Source: Martinezella rhizogenes (GTDB lineage: Bacteria; Pseudomonadota; Alphaproteobacteria; Rhizobiales; Rhizobiaceae). Taken from it: a stretch of 64,000 nt of DNA. The translations under genes were made by a program, and so were the position numbers. The notes below the pieces were generated by a model, which had not been told where the DNA came from, searched no databases, and saw only the letters and a list, made by a program, of their open reading frames with translations. The DNA lies in the NCBI RefSeq assembly GCF_007002745.1, contig NZ_SGNY01000003.1, positions 434,001 through 498,000 on the forward strand, given 5' to 3'. Shown here in pieces: positions 33,745 through 42,239 of this stretch; position 1 is the stretch's first letter, and every line of letters starts with the position of its first letter.

Positions 33745-34667
33745 TAGCCCAGCCCTCCCACGGCAACCGAAAACAGGTCTTCCGGGCGCACTACCAGCGA
33801 GACTGCAAGACGAAGGGCAACCGCGAGGACAAGCAGGGCAAGAAGCGCGCGCAACTGTTCGCCGCGCAATTTCTGCCCAACGCGCACGCCATATTGCGCG
33901 CCGATGACGCCCGCCACCATCAGGATGAAGGCCAGCACCACATCGACGGAATAGTTGGTTGCTGCCTGAACGATGGTCGTATAGGCGGTCACGAAAATGA
34001 TCTGGAACAGCGATGTGCCGACGACGACATTGGTCGGGATGCGCAGAAGATAGATCATCGCCGGCACCATGATGAAACCGCCGCCGACACCCATGATCGA
34101 GGTGAGGATGCCGATTCCGAAACCAAGGGTGACGATCGGAATGATGCTGAGATAGATCTTCGATTTCTTGAACCGCATCTTTAGCGGCAGGCGGTGCACC
34201 CAGTTGTGATGGCCTGGCCGGCGCAACGTTACGGTTTCGTTGCGGGCGGCGCGGCGCAGCGCCGAAATGCTCTCCTTCAGCATCAGCCCGCCAACGGTGC
34301 CTAGCAGGATGACATAGAGCAGCGAAACGATGAGATCGAGCTGGCCGATGCTGCGCAGGAAGGAGAATATCCACACGCCGACCGTCGCCCCGACCAGGCC
34401 GCCGACAAGCAGTACACTGCCGAGCTTGATATCCAGCGTGCCGCGCCGGAAATGCGTGATCGAGCCGGAAACCGAAGAGGCAACCACCTGGTTGGCACCC
34501 GTCGCCACGGCCACCACTGGCGGGATATTGTAGAAAATCAACAGCGGGGTGATCAAAAAGCCACCGCCCACGCCGAACATTCCGGAAAGAAAACCGACGG
34601 CCGCGCCCATGCCGAGAATGATGAAAATGTTCACCGACAGTTCTGCGATCGGCAGATAGACAGTCAC
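33741..34667 (-). CDS. TauE/SafE family sulfite/sulfonate exporter-like permease
   Basis: The 308-residue inner-membrane protein has two related halves, each with a Gly-rich repeat motif: GMFGVGGGFLITPLLIF and SIMGVGGGFIMVPAMIYL. The GTG at 34667 with GAGG eight bases upstream gives the N-terminus MTVYLPIAELSVN; the frame continues upstream without similarity. Family members export sulfite, sulfoacetate or related anions. Its downstream partner starts inside its stop codon. Confidence 0.88.
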   Translation of the reverse strand: MTVYLPIAELSVNIFIILGMGAAVGFLSGMFGVGGGFLITPLLIFYNIPPVVAVATGANQVVASSVSGSITHFRRGTLDIKLGSVLLVGGLVGATVGVWIFSFLRSIGQLDLIVSLLYVILLGTVGGLMLKESISALRRAARNETVTLRRPGHHNWVHRLPLKMRFKKSKIYLSIIPIVTLGFGIGILTSIMGVGGGFIMVPAMIYLLRIPTNVVVGTSLFQIIFVTAYTTIVQAATNYSVDVVLAFILMVAGVIGAQYGVRVGQKLRGEQLRALLALLVLAVALRLAVSLVVRPEDLFSVAVGGLGY

Positions 34668-34931
34668 GGCTCGGACCTCGGGCAAATGGTTCCGGGCGGC
34701 AGGGCTTGTCCGGGTGAGGGGGCCGCGCCGCGATTTACACTTTCTGTCTGAAAAGACCGGGCATGCCCAGCCTTCATCCGTCATGCCCGCGAGGGCCTGA
34801 CCTGTCAACATTCAACGGTAAATACGTTGATAATTTGGAAAGATAGCGGCTGTGTGTCGATGGGCAGCCACATTCCTGCGCCGAGTGGTGCGAAAGCGGC
34901 CAAGGCGGCCGCTTCACCGGTTCGGGAGGGA

Positions 34932-37900
34932 TTACTTGTTGCGGGCAAGCAGCGCAGTCACCAGTTCGTTGGTGATGCGCCCGTCGGGGGACTGACCGAC
35001 GGATTTCTGGAAATCCTTGATGGCGGTAACAGTGTTCTTGCCGAGCTTGCCATCCGGCTGGCCGGCATCGAAGCCGTTCTTGTTCAGGATCGCCTGAATG
35101 TTGCGGATCGCCTTTTCCATGTCCACGGAGGCGGTCTTCACACCTTCCTTGCCAGCCCATTCTTCAGGCGGGTTGACGCTGTTGGTGTCTTCCGAAAGCG
35201 GTTTGACCTTCCATGCGTCCACCTTGGCCTTGGCGCTCTGAAGCTGCTGTGGGTTCATGGCGCCGGCAACTTCGTCACGCTTCTGGGCGGCGTCCGCATC
35301 GCCATCCTTGGCGGCAATCGCGAACCACTTGTAGGATTCCTCGATATCCTGCTTCACGCCGCTGCCGCGGGCATAGAGAATGGCGAGGTTGAACTGGCTG
35401 TCGCGCACGCCAAGTTCCGAAGCCTTGATGAACCATTGCGCTGCAGCGGTGAAATCCGGCTGGCCGGCGGCGTCGGATGCGAGCAGGACCGCGAGATTGT
35501 GCATCGCGCCGGCATTGCCCTGTTCAGCGGCCAGTGTGTAATAGCGCTTGGCCTCGGAAAGGTTGCGCTCCACACCGTTCGCCTTCTCGTAAAGATTGGC
35601 GAGACGGTATTGCGCAGGCGCCAGGCCACGATCCGCCGCGAGCTTGTACCATTTCGCCGCTTCCGCACGATCGGCGGCAACGCCACGACCTTCGGTGTAG
35701 CGTGCGGCGATCTCAAACAGCGCCTGCGTTTCGCCCTTGGCGGCCGCTTCGGCCAGAGATGCAGGTTCGATGCCGGCGGGAACCGCGATGGCGTCCTGCG
35801 GTGGAACAACGGTGGTGACAGTTTGCGTCGGAGCCTGCGGTTCGCTCTTTGCGACCGTGTCTGGCGTTGCCGGGTCTACGACCGGCGCATCCGCAACCGG
35901 CGGCTCGTCTGCGAGCGGTGCGCCGCCAATGGTGCGGGCATCAATGCTGTTCTGCGCCGGCGCATTATTCTCGATGCTGTCGGCCGATGCCGCCTGCTCG
36001 GGATCGATGGCGAGATCGGAGGGAATGGTCACGGCCTTGTCGCCGGTTTCGGGAAGTGCCGAGACCGGTGCATTGTCCATCTTCTGCTCGATAACAGGTG
36101 CCGGGGCTTCCGCGCCGCCGATCAGCGTCTTGACGAGTGGCATGGCCATCATGGCGAGAAGAATGGCGCCGATACCAAGCAGTAGCGGGCGACGATAGCG
36201 CGACAGCGCCGACGTGTCGGCCTTGCGGCTCTTCTTGCCGGTTTCGAGCTTTTCCGGCGATGTTTCCATGGCCGCAGCCTGTGCTGCGCGGCGGGCGGCG
36301 GCAATGAAATCCGTGCGTCCTTCGGCATCTACGGCCTTGCCACTGGCAGCCACCTGGCTGGCGCGTACGCGTTCCAGTATCTTCTTGATGTCAGGTGCGC
36401 CCGAACCCGGCTCCAGAAGTTCGTTCTCCTGGCCTGCCGGCAGCACGTCGATCGGGTCGAGCGACGGGGCGGGTTCCACCTGCGTGCGGGTAGAAGAGGC
36501 CGGGACCGGCTCTTCAGCAGCTTTGACGGTCTTTGCGGTGCTGGTCTTGAACCGTTTCGTCAGGCCGGCAAGCAGGCTCTTCTTTTCCGCCTTGGCGGGT
36601 TTTGCAGCGGCAGGCGGCACAACGGCCAGCGCATCCGCTTCGTTTTCGTCGGCGTCGAGAATGGCCTGTTCTTCAGCGATATAACCTTCTTCCGGGAAGA
36701 TGGCGGCTGGCATCGCCACGTCTTCGCGGGCGGGCGTGACCATATGCTGCGCAACCTTGCGGGGCGCGGCCTCTTCGCGGTAGGCGGGAGCGTTGTCCAG
36801 GCTGTCGAGACGGCCGGCAATCTGCACCAGCGTTTCATGCAGCGCCTCAAACGTGCGGTGCGTGCGCTCTTCGGTATTGCGGCTCAAGGCTTCGAGGCTG
36901 CGCAGATCGGTTGCGAGATCGGTCAGCATCGTCATGTCGGCAAGGTTTGCGCCGGCCGAGAGATTGTTGCGGGTATAGGCGTCCAGAACCGCTTCGGCGG
37001 CCTGCCGTGCAGCTTCGATGATATACTCGTCGTTGGACGCCATATAATCCTCGATCGCCGCCATGCGGGCATCGAGTTCCGGCGACATGCCTGCTGCCTG
37101 CATCTGCACCGGCTGGCTGATCAGCGTCGAAAGATGGGCGATCTGGTTTTCGAGGCTCGTGAGCGCGCCGCTATCGGCAGGGGCGGCATGGGCGGTCTCG
37201 TCGAGACGCGCCGCGATATTGCCGAGCCGCTCTTCCAGGCGCGAAAAGGCGCTTTCGCTGAGGCCCGATGCCGGCTGCGGCTGGCTGTAGCGATAATCCA
37301 GGTCTTCAATGCGGCGCGACAGCGTATCGAGCCGTTCTGCCAGACCGTCATTGACGGCGCCATGATCCAGCGCATCGATCTTGCGGGAGATATCGCTGAG
37401 GAAGGATGTCAGTTCCGCCTGCTGCGAGGGGCGCTGCGACCGCTCCAGAAGCAGCGAAAGCTGGTCCAGCCGATCATGCAGCTGCGCGGCGTCGCGGGCG
37501 GTGCTGAGTTCGTCGATCTTGCCGGACAGCGCTTCAAGGCGGGCAGTCAGGTCCATCGCCGGCTCGGGCTTTGCGGCGGCAAGGCGGTTGATATCGCCGA
37601 GCTGTTCGGCAAGGCCGTTCAGGCGGGTTTCCAGCCGCTGCGCCAGCGCATTATCTGTCGCCTGCGTGTTGGAGCGGGTATTGGTCGCGGCAATGGCGCG
37701 GCTGATTTCGTCCAGCCGCTGGTCGAGACCGGAAAACTGTTCGGTAAAGGCGGCCTCATTGGGCTGCATATGCTTGCCGAGCTGCTCCACGGCGCTGGCA
37801 ATCGCAATCAGCTTTTCCTCGAGCACGCGCACGGCCGGATTGTTGCTCATGCCGCCAAGCTGGGTCTTGATGTCATCAAGACGATAGGCGAGCGCCACAA

Positions 37901-38681
37901 TCTCATCCTGCAATGAGTTCGTATCGAAGCCGCGCAACGTGTCCTCCACATTGTTCCAGCGGCTTTCGATCCGGTGCACGCTGTCTTCGCGCGCAAGCTG
38001 GTCAATGGTGAGGCGCAGGTCTTCGAACTCGTTGCGCAGCCCGTAGGCGTCAGGAGATGCGAGGTTGCCGAGCTGGTCGATGCTGCCGGCAAGCCTTGCG
38101 ATGTCATCGCGCAGGTCGCCGATGAACTGCTGGTCTTCCGCCACCGCACGTATATTGCGGATTTCTGCGCGCAGGCCCTGCGCTTCGCGGGCCACGCCCT
38201 CGGAAATATCGTGCTTCAGCTCATGGCGAAGATTGACGAGCGCCTGCGCGATTTCCTGCAGGGCGGCGTCATTGCGCTGCGGTTCCTGATAGGGCGGAAT
38301 GGAACGTGCGCGCGGAGCGGGGTAGGCCGCCGTGTTCTGAACGTTCGGCCGATATTCCGGTGCAAGCGGGCGGGTAATTGTCCGTTCCGGGCGCGCAACG
38401 GGTTCCTGCGGGCGCTGGAAGCTCGCCTCGAGAAGGCGCTGGCGTTGGCGGATTTCGTTGACGGGGTCAAGTTGCGGCGGGGTAACCGTGGCGCGTGGCT
38501 CGCGCGGCGCGGCGTAAGCCTCGCCTTTCGGCTCGGGCGCGGGGCTCGGGCGCGGCTCGCGCGGAAACTTCTGGCTCATCAGCCCCTCGATACGGGCTTC
38601 AAGACCTTCAATGGTGCGATTGAGAGCATCAAGAGACGACCTGTCGCTTGGCTGTTGGTTATTCGATCGCAATCCGTTCAT
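34932..38681 (-). CDS. podJ: PodJ-like polar organelle/localization protein
   Basis: The 1249-residue protein (ATG at 38681, reading MNGLRSNNQQ; an ATG 66 bases earlier is possible) has a very long cytoplasmic coiled-coil part rich in LEARLSGLDQRLDEI-type heptads, a Pro-rich/acidic linker, one transmembrane helix at about residues 830-852 (LLLGIGAILLAMMAMPL), then Sel1/TPR-like repeats (AKWYKLAADRGLAPAQYRLA and three more) and a C-terminal peptidoglycan-binding fold (IQAILNKNGFDAGQPDGKLG). This order is that of PodJ, which marks a cell pole and recruits division and flagellar factors; in Agrobacterium it acts at the old pole. A long open frame on the opposite strand is a composition artefact. 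Confidence 0.9.
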   Translation of the reverse strand: MNGLRSNNQQPSDRSSLDALNRTIEGLEARIEGLMSQKFPREPRPSPAPEPKGEAYAAPREPRATVTPPQLDPVNEIRQRQRLLEASFQRPQEPVARPERTITRPLAPEYRPNVQNTAAYPAPRARSIPPYQEPQRNDAALQEIAQALVNLRHELKHDISEGVAREAQGLRAEIRNIRAVAEDQQFIGDLRDDIARLAGSIDQLGNLASPDAYGLRNEFEDLRLTIDQLAREDSVHRIESRWNNVEDTLRGFDTNSLQDEIVALAYRLDDIKTQLGGMSNNPAVRVLEEKLIAIASAVEQLGKHMQPNEAAFTEQFSGLDQRLDEISRAIAATNTRSNTQATDNALAQRLETRLNGLAEQLGDINRLAAAKPEPAMDLTARLEALSGKIDELSTARDAAQLHDRLDQLSLLLERSQRPSQQAELTSFLSDISRKIDALDHGAVNDGLAERLDTLSRRIEDLDYRYSQPQPASGLSESAFSRLEERLGNIAARLDETAHAAPADSGALTSLENQIAHLSTLISQPVQMQAAGMSPELDARMAAIEDYMASNDEYIIEAARQAAEAVLDAYTRNNLSAGANLADMTMLTDLATDLRSLEALSRNTEERTHRTFEALHETLVQIAGRLDSLDNAPAYREEAAPRKVAQHMVTPAREDVAMPAAIFPEEGYIAEEQAILDADENEADALAVVPPAAAKPAKAEKKSLLAGLTKRFKTSTAKTVKAAEEPVPASSTRTQVEPAPSLDPIDVLPAGQENELLEPGSGAPDIKKILERVRASQVAASGKAVDAEGRTDFIAAARRAAQAAAMETSPEKLETGKKSRKADTSALSRYRRPLLLGIGAILLAMMAMPLVKTLIGGAEAPAPVIEQKMDNAPVSALPETGDKAVTIPSDLAIDPEQAASADSIENNAPAQNSIDARTIGGAPLADEPPVADAPVVDPATPDTVAKSEPQAPTQTVTTVVPPQDAIAVPAGIEPASLAEAAAKGETQALFEIAARYTEGRGVAADRAEAAKWYKLAADRGLAPAQYRLANLYEKANGVERNLSEAKRYYTLAAEQGNAGAMHNLAVLLASDAAGQPDFTAAAQWFIKASELGVRDSQFNLAILYARGSGVKQDIEESYKWFAIAAKDGDADAAQKRDEVAGAMNPQQLQSAKAKVDAWKVKPLSEDTNSVNPPEEWAGKEGVKTASVDMEKAIRNIQAILNKNGFDAGQPDGKLGKNTVTAIKDFQKSVGQSPDGRITNELVTALLARNK

Positions 38682-39054
38682 CTTCTCGCTCGCTTCGCTT
38701 CCGCCCGCTATGCCCGGTTGTTGTCGCGACGTTGCCTGCCTGTGCATGCCGTCGCTGCAACATGCAGCAATTCCAGAGCCGGTATTCGCCCCCTTGGAGG
38801 AAAATGCGCCGATGAACGAAGCAGTTACCTCTTGTCGGAGAATTCACGAAACGTGGTAAAGAAGTGGTTAACTATGGTTGGAATTTTTTAACTTTTGTGG
38901 CGCGGGGGCAGACTGCACCGGGCTTAGCAGCCATTTGGGAGAAAGGATCAGCGACATTCCGCTGAAATTTATTTGACGTTTACGCGCACGTCAAATATTG
39001 TCATCCCATATCCGCCGGATGTCTCCGGCACCACGATGCGGAGGAACATCGGTA
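38682..39054. other. Divergent promoter region between podJ and the fatty-acid operon
   Basis: The 373 bases have no credible gene. The right half holds a perfect 10-bp inverted repeat at 38970-38997 (listed separately) and the ribosome site of the acyl-CoA dehydrogenase (GAGGAAC at 39041-39047). The left half should carry the podJ promoter, but no clear -35/-10 pair or regulator site could be picked out. Confidence 0.5.
38970..38997. promoter_or_regulatory. Perfect 10-bp inverted repeat, probable operator of the beta-oxidation operon
   Basis: TATTTGACGT (38970-38979) and ACGTCAAATA (38988-38997) are exact reverse complements around an 8-bp spacer, TTACGCGC. The left arm contains TTGACG, which could double as a -35 element. 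It lies 58 bases before the acyl-CoA dehydrogenase start. The dimension suits a TetR- or MerR-type dimer such as those that sense acyl-CoA; which protein binds is unknown. Confidence 0.6.
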
Positions 39055-40851
39055 ATGCCTGTTTACAAGGCCCCAGTCAAAGACACGCTTTTTATCCTGA
39101 ACGACGTTCTCGGCCTCGAGCGGTATAACAACCTGCCCGGCTTTGAAGATGCAACCCCTGACATGATCGAAGCCATTACCGGCGAGGCGGCGAAGCTGGC
39201 CGAAGAGCGACTTTTCCCGCTCAACCTTTCCGGCGATCAACAGGGCTGCAAGCGCGCGGACGACGGTTCGGTTTCCGTGCCTGACGGTTTCAAGGCAGCT
39301 TATGACGCCTATTGCGAAGGCGGCTGGATCGGTCTTGCCGTTCCCCAGGAATTTGGCGGGCAGGGCCTGCCCTACACGCTGCATGCGGCGATCGGCGAAT
39401 ATATGTCGTCTGCCAACCTGTCGCTGATGATGTATCCCGGCCTGACGCAGGGTGCGATTGCCGCAGTCCTCGTGCATGGTACGCAGGAGCAGAAAGAAGC
39501 CTATCTGCCGAAGATGGTGGAAGGCACATGGTCCGGCACCATGAACCTCACCGAACCCCATTGCGGTACCGATCTCGGCCTGCTGCGCACCAAGGCGGTG
39601 CCGCAGGGCGACGGCACTTACAAGATTTCCGGCCAGAAGATCTTCATCTCCGCCGGCGAACATTCCATGACTGACAATATCGTTCATCTGGTGATTGCCC
39701 GTATCGAAGGCGCGCCGGAAGGCACCAAGGGCATTTCGCTGTTCATCGTGCCGAAGTTCCTGGTGAAGGAAGACGGCACGCTGGGCGAGCGCAATGGCGT
39801 CACCTGTGGTGCCATCGAGCACAAGATGGGCATTCACGGCAATGCCACCTGCGTCATGAACTATGACGAGGCGACGGGTTATCTCCTCGGCGCGGAGAAC
39901 AAGGGCCTTTCGGCCATGTTCGTGATGATGAACGAGGCCCGTTTGGGTGTCGGCCTGCAGGGGCTTTCGGTCGGCGAGATCGCCTATCAGAACGCTGTCG
40001 AATATGCCCGTGAGCGCATTCAGGGCCGTTCGCTTTCGGGCGCCAAGTTCCCGGACAAGAAGGCCGATCCGATCATCGTGCATCCCGATATCCGCCGCAC
40101 GCTGATGACCATCAAGGCCTATAATGAGGCAGGCCGTGCCTTCCTTCTGTGGACCGCGCTGCAATCCGATATCGCCCACCGCGCCGCCGACGAAAAGCAG
40201 CGCCAAGTGGCGGACGATCTGCTCGGCCTCGTGACCCCGATCCTGAAAGGCGTGCTGACCGACAAGGGCTTCGACCATGCCGTGATGGCGCAGCAGGTCT
40301 TCGGCGGCCATGGCTACATCGAAGAACATGGCATGAGCCAATATGTCCGCGATGCGCGTATCACCATGATCTACGAAGGTGCCAACGGCATTCAGGCGCT
40401 TGATCTCGTCGGCCGCAAGCTCGGTATGAATGGCGGCCGCGCCGTGATGGCGCTGTTCAAGGAAATCGGCGATTTCTGCGAGGAAAACCGCGCCGATGAA
40501 AAGCTCGCCCTTTACACCAAGGGCCTGAAGAAGGGCTTGAACGACCTGCAGGCCGCAACCATGTGGTTTATGCAGAACGCCATGGCCAAGCCCGACAATG
40601 CCGGTGCCGGTTCGACCGACTACATGCATCTCTTCGGTATCGTGGTGCTGGGCTACATGCAGGCGCGCATGGCGAAAGCCGCCAGCGAAGCGCTTGCGGC
40701 AGGCAGCGCTTCGGACGAGGATTATCTCAAGACCAAGCTTGTCACGGCGAAGTTTTATATGGAGCGCATCATGCCGGAAACGGCGCTGCGCAAGGCCCGC
40801 ATCGAAACCGGTGCGGACACCATGATGGAACTGGCTGCGGAAGCATTCTGA
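39055..40851 (+). CDS. Acyl-CoA dehydrogenase (FadE-like, large family member)
   Basis: The 598-residue flavoenzyme starts [20 protein letters not shown] at the ATG at 39055, with GAGGAAC upstream. Motifs: [19 protein letters not shown] (FAD/substrate region), [34 protein letters not shown], the [20 protein letters not shown] segment and the catalytic-type [17 protein letters not shown]. It performs the first step of fatty-acid beta-oxidation with FAD. The thiolase and FadB-type genes follow on the same strand. Confidence 0.93.
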   Translation: MPVYKAPVKDTLFILNDVLGLERYNNLPGFEDATPDMIEAITGEAAKLAEERLFPLNLSGDQQGCKRADDGSVSVPDGFKAAYDAYCEGGWIGLAVPQEFGGQGLPYTLHAAIGEYMSSANLSLMMYPGLTQGAIAAVLVHGTQEQKEAYLPKMVEGTWSGTMNLTEPHCGTDLGLLRTKAVPQGDGTYKISGQKIFISAGEHSMTDNIVHLVIARIEGAPEGTKGISLFIVPKFLVKEDGTLGERNGVTCGAIEHKMGIHGNATCVMNYDEATGYLLGAENKGLSAMFVMMNEARLGVGLQGLSVGEIAYQNAVEYARERIQGRSLSGAKFPDKKADPIIVHPDIRRTLMTIKAYNEAGRAFLLWTALQSDIAHRAADEKQRQVADDLLGLVTPILKGVLTDKGFDHAVMAQQVFGGHGYIEEHGMSQYVRDARITMIYEGANGIQALDLVGRKLGMNGGRAVMALFKEIGDFCEENRADEKLALYTKGLKKGLNDLQAATMWFMQNAMAKPDNAGAGSTDYMHLFGIVVLGYMQARMAKAASEALAAGSASDEDYLKTKLVTAKFYMERIMPETALRKARIETGADTMMELAAEAF

Positions 40852-40888
40852 GAAGGTTGGCGGTAAACACGCCGCAGGGAGAGAGTTT

Positions 40889-42097
40889 ATGACCGACGTT
40901 TACATTTACGACCATGTCCGCACCCCGCGCGGACGCGGCAAGAAGGATGGCAGCCTGCATGAGGTGCCTTCCGTTCGCCTGGCCGCCAAGACGCTCGAAG
41001 CCATCCGCGACCGCAATGGGCTCGACACGTCCGCTGTCGATGACATCATCATGGGCTGCGTCGATCCTGTCATGGATGCCGGCGCGGTGATCCCGAAGGC
41101 CGCTGCCTTCGAGGCGGGTTACTCCAACAAGGCCCCGGGCATGCAGATCTCGCGCTTCTGCGCCTCGGGTCTCGATGCCATCAACTTCGCAGCCGGCAAG
41201 GTCAAGGCTGGTTCGGACGATATCGTCATCGCCGGTGGTGTCGAAAGCATGTCGCGTGTCGGCATGGGCATGTCGGGCGGCGCCTGGTACATGGACCCTT
41301 CGGTCAACTTCCCGGCCTTCTTCATGCCGCAGGGCGTCTCGGCCGATCTCATCGCCACCAAATACGGCTTCTCCCGTGACGATGTCGATGCCTATGCCGT
41401 TGAAAGCCAGAAACGCGCGGCGCATGCCTGGGAAAAGGGTTATTTCAACAAGTCGGTCATTCCGGTGAAGGACTCAAACGGCCTGACGATCCTCGACCGT
41501 GACGAGCATATGCGCCCCGGTACGGACATGCAGGCGCTTGCCTCGCTCAATCCGTCCTTCCAGATGCCCGGCGAAATGGGCGGCTTCGAAGCCGTCGGCA
41601 TCATGGCCCACCCGGAAGTGGAGCGCATCAACTACGTGCACCACGCCGGCAACTCCTCCGGCATCGTCGATGGTGCCGCCGCCGTGCTGGTTGGCTCGAA
41701 GGCGGGCGGTGAGGCGATGGGCGTGAAACCGCGTGCCCGCATCAAGGCTTTCGCCAATATCGGCTCCGACCCAGCGCTGATGCTGACCGGCCCGGTGGAT
41801 GTGACCGAAAAGCTGCTGAAAAAGACCGGAATGTCGCTTGCCGATATCGATCTTTTCGAACTCAACGAGGCCTTCGCCGCCGTGGTGCTGCGTTACATGC
41901 AGGCCTTCGACATCGATCATGACCGGATGAACGTCAATGGCGGCGCCATCGCGATGGGTCATCCGCTGGGCGCAACCGGCGCGATGATCCTCGGCACGGT
42001 GCTGGATGAGCTGGAGCGGCGCGATCTGAACACCGCGCTCGTGACGCTTTGCATTGGCGCGGGCATGGGCACGGCGACGGTTATCGAGCGCGTTTAA
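40889..42097 (+). CDS. Acetyl-CoA C-acyltransferase (thiolase)
   Basis: The 402-residue thiolase has the acyl-accepting Cys91 in [13 protein letters not shown], the catalytic His in [16 protein letters not shown] and the second Cys388 in [11 protein letters not shown]. It releases acetyl-CoA in the last step of beta-oxidation. GGGAGAG precedes the ATG. It lies 37 bases after the acyl-CoA dehydrogenase gene in the same transcript. Confidence 0.95.
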   Translation: MTDVYIYDHVRTPRGRGKKDGSLHEVPSVRLAAKTLEAIRDRNGLDTSAVDDIIMGCVDPVMDAGAVIPKAAAFEAGYSNKAPGMQISRFCASGLDAINFAAGKVKAGSDDIVIAGGVESMSRVGMGMSGGAWYMDPSVNFPAFFMPQGVSADLIATKYGFSRDDVDAYAVESQKRAAHAWEKGYFNKSVIPVKDSNGLTILDRDEHMRPGTDMQALASLNPSFQMPGEMGGFEAVGIMAHPEVERINYVHHAGNSSGIVDGAAAVLVGSKAGGEAMGVKPRARIKAFANIGSDPALMLTGPVDVTEKLLKKTGMSLADIDLFELNEAFAAVVLRYMQAFDIDHDRMNVNGGAIAMGHPLGATGAMILGTVLDELERRDLNTALVTLCIGAGMGTATVIERV

Positions 42098-42115
42098 GGC
42101 AGAGGCAACACGCGC

Positions 42116-42193
42116 TTCCGTCATCCTCGGGCTTGACCCGAGGATCCATGCCAGAGGTGCTGGATGGTCGGGTCAAGCCCGACCATGACGGAA
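42116..42193. repeat. REP-like intergenic palindromic element (rhizobial type)
   Basis: The 78-bp element is bounded by TTCCGTCAT (42116-42124) and ATGACGGAA (42185-42193). It contains two nested palindromes, TCCTCGGG...CCCGAGGA on the left and GGTCGGG...CCCGACC on the right, each with a Thr-Thr-Gly-like core GTCAAGCC or its complement. Such elements are spread through Rhizobiaceae chromosomes between genes. Here it sits between the thiolase and FadB-type genes and may form an RNA hairpin that tunes expression of the two. Confidence 0.8.
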
Positions 42194-42239
42194 AGGCAGA
42201 GTTAGCCGCGTCGCGAAATTCAGGGAAGAGGAATCCCAA

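Noticed and set aside
32917..34374. Longer version of the TIGR02186-type gene
   Set aside because: The extra N-terminal 210 codons overlap the permease gene in another frame and resemble nothing; the TTG at 33744 gives a proper signal peptide.
34827..36185. A 452-codon open frame on the plus strand
   Set aside because: It is antisense to podJ, Gly/Arg/Leu-rich with no family look, and is explained by the high G+C third positions of podJ.
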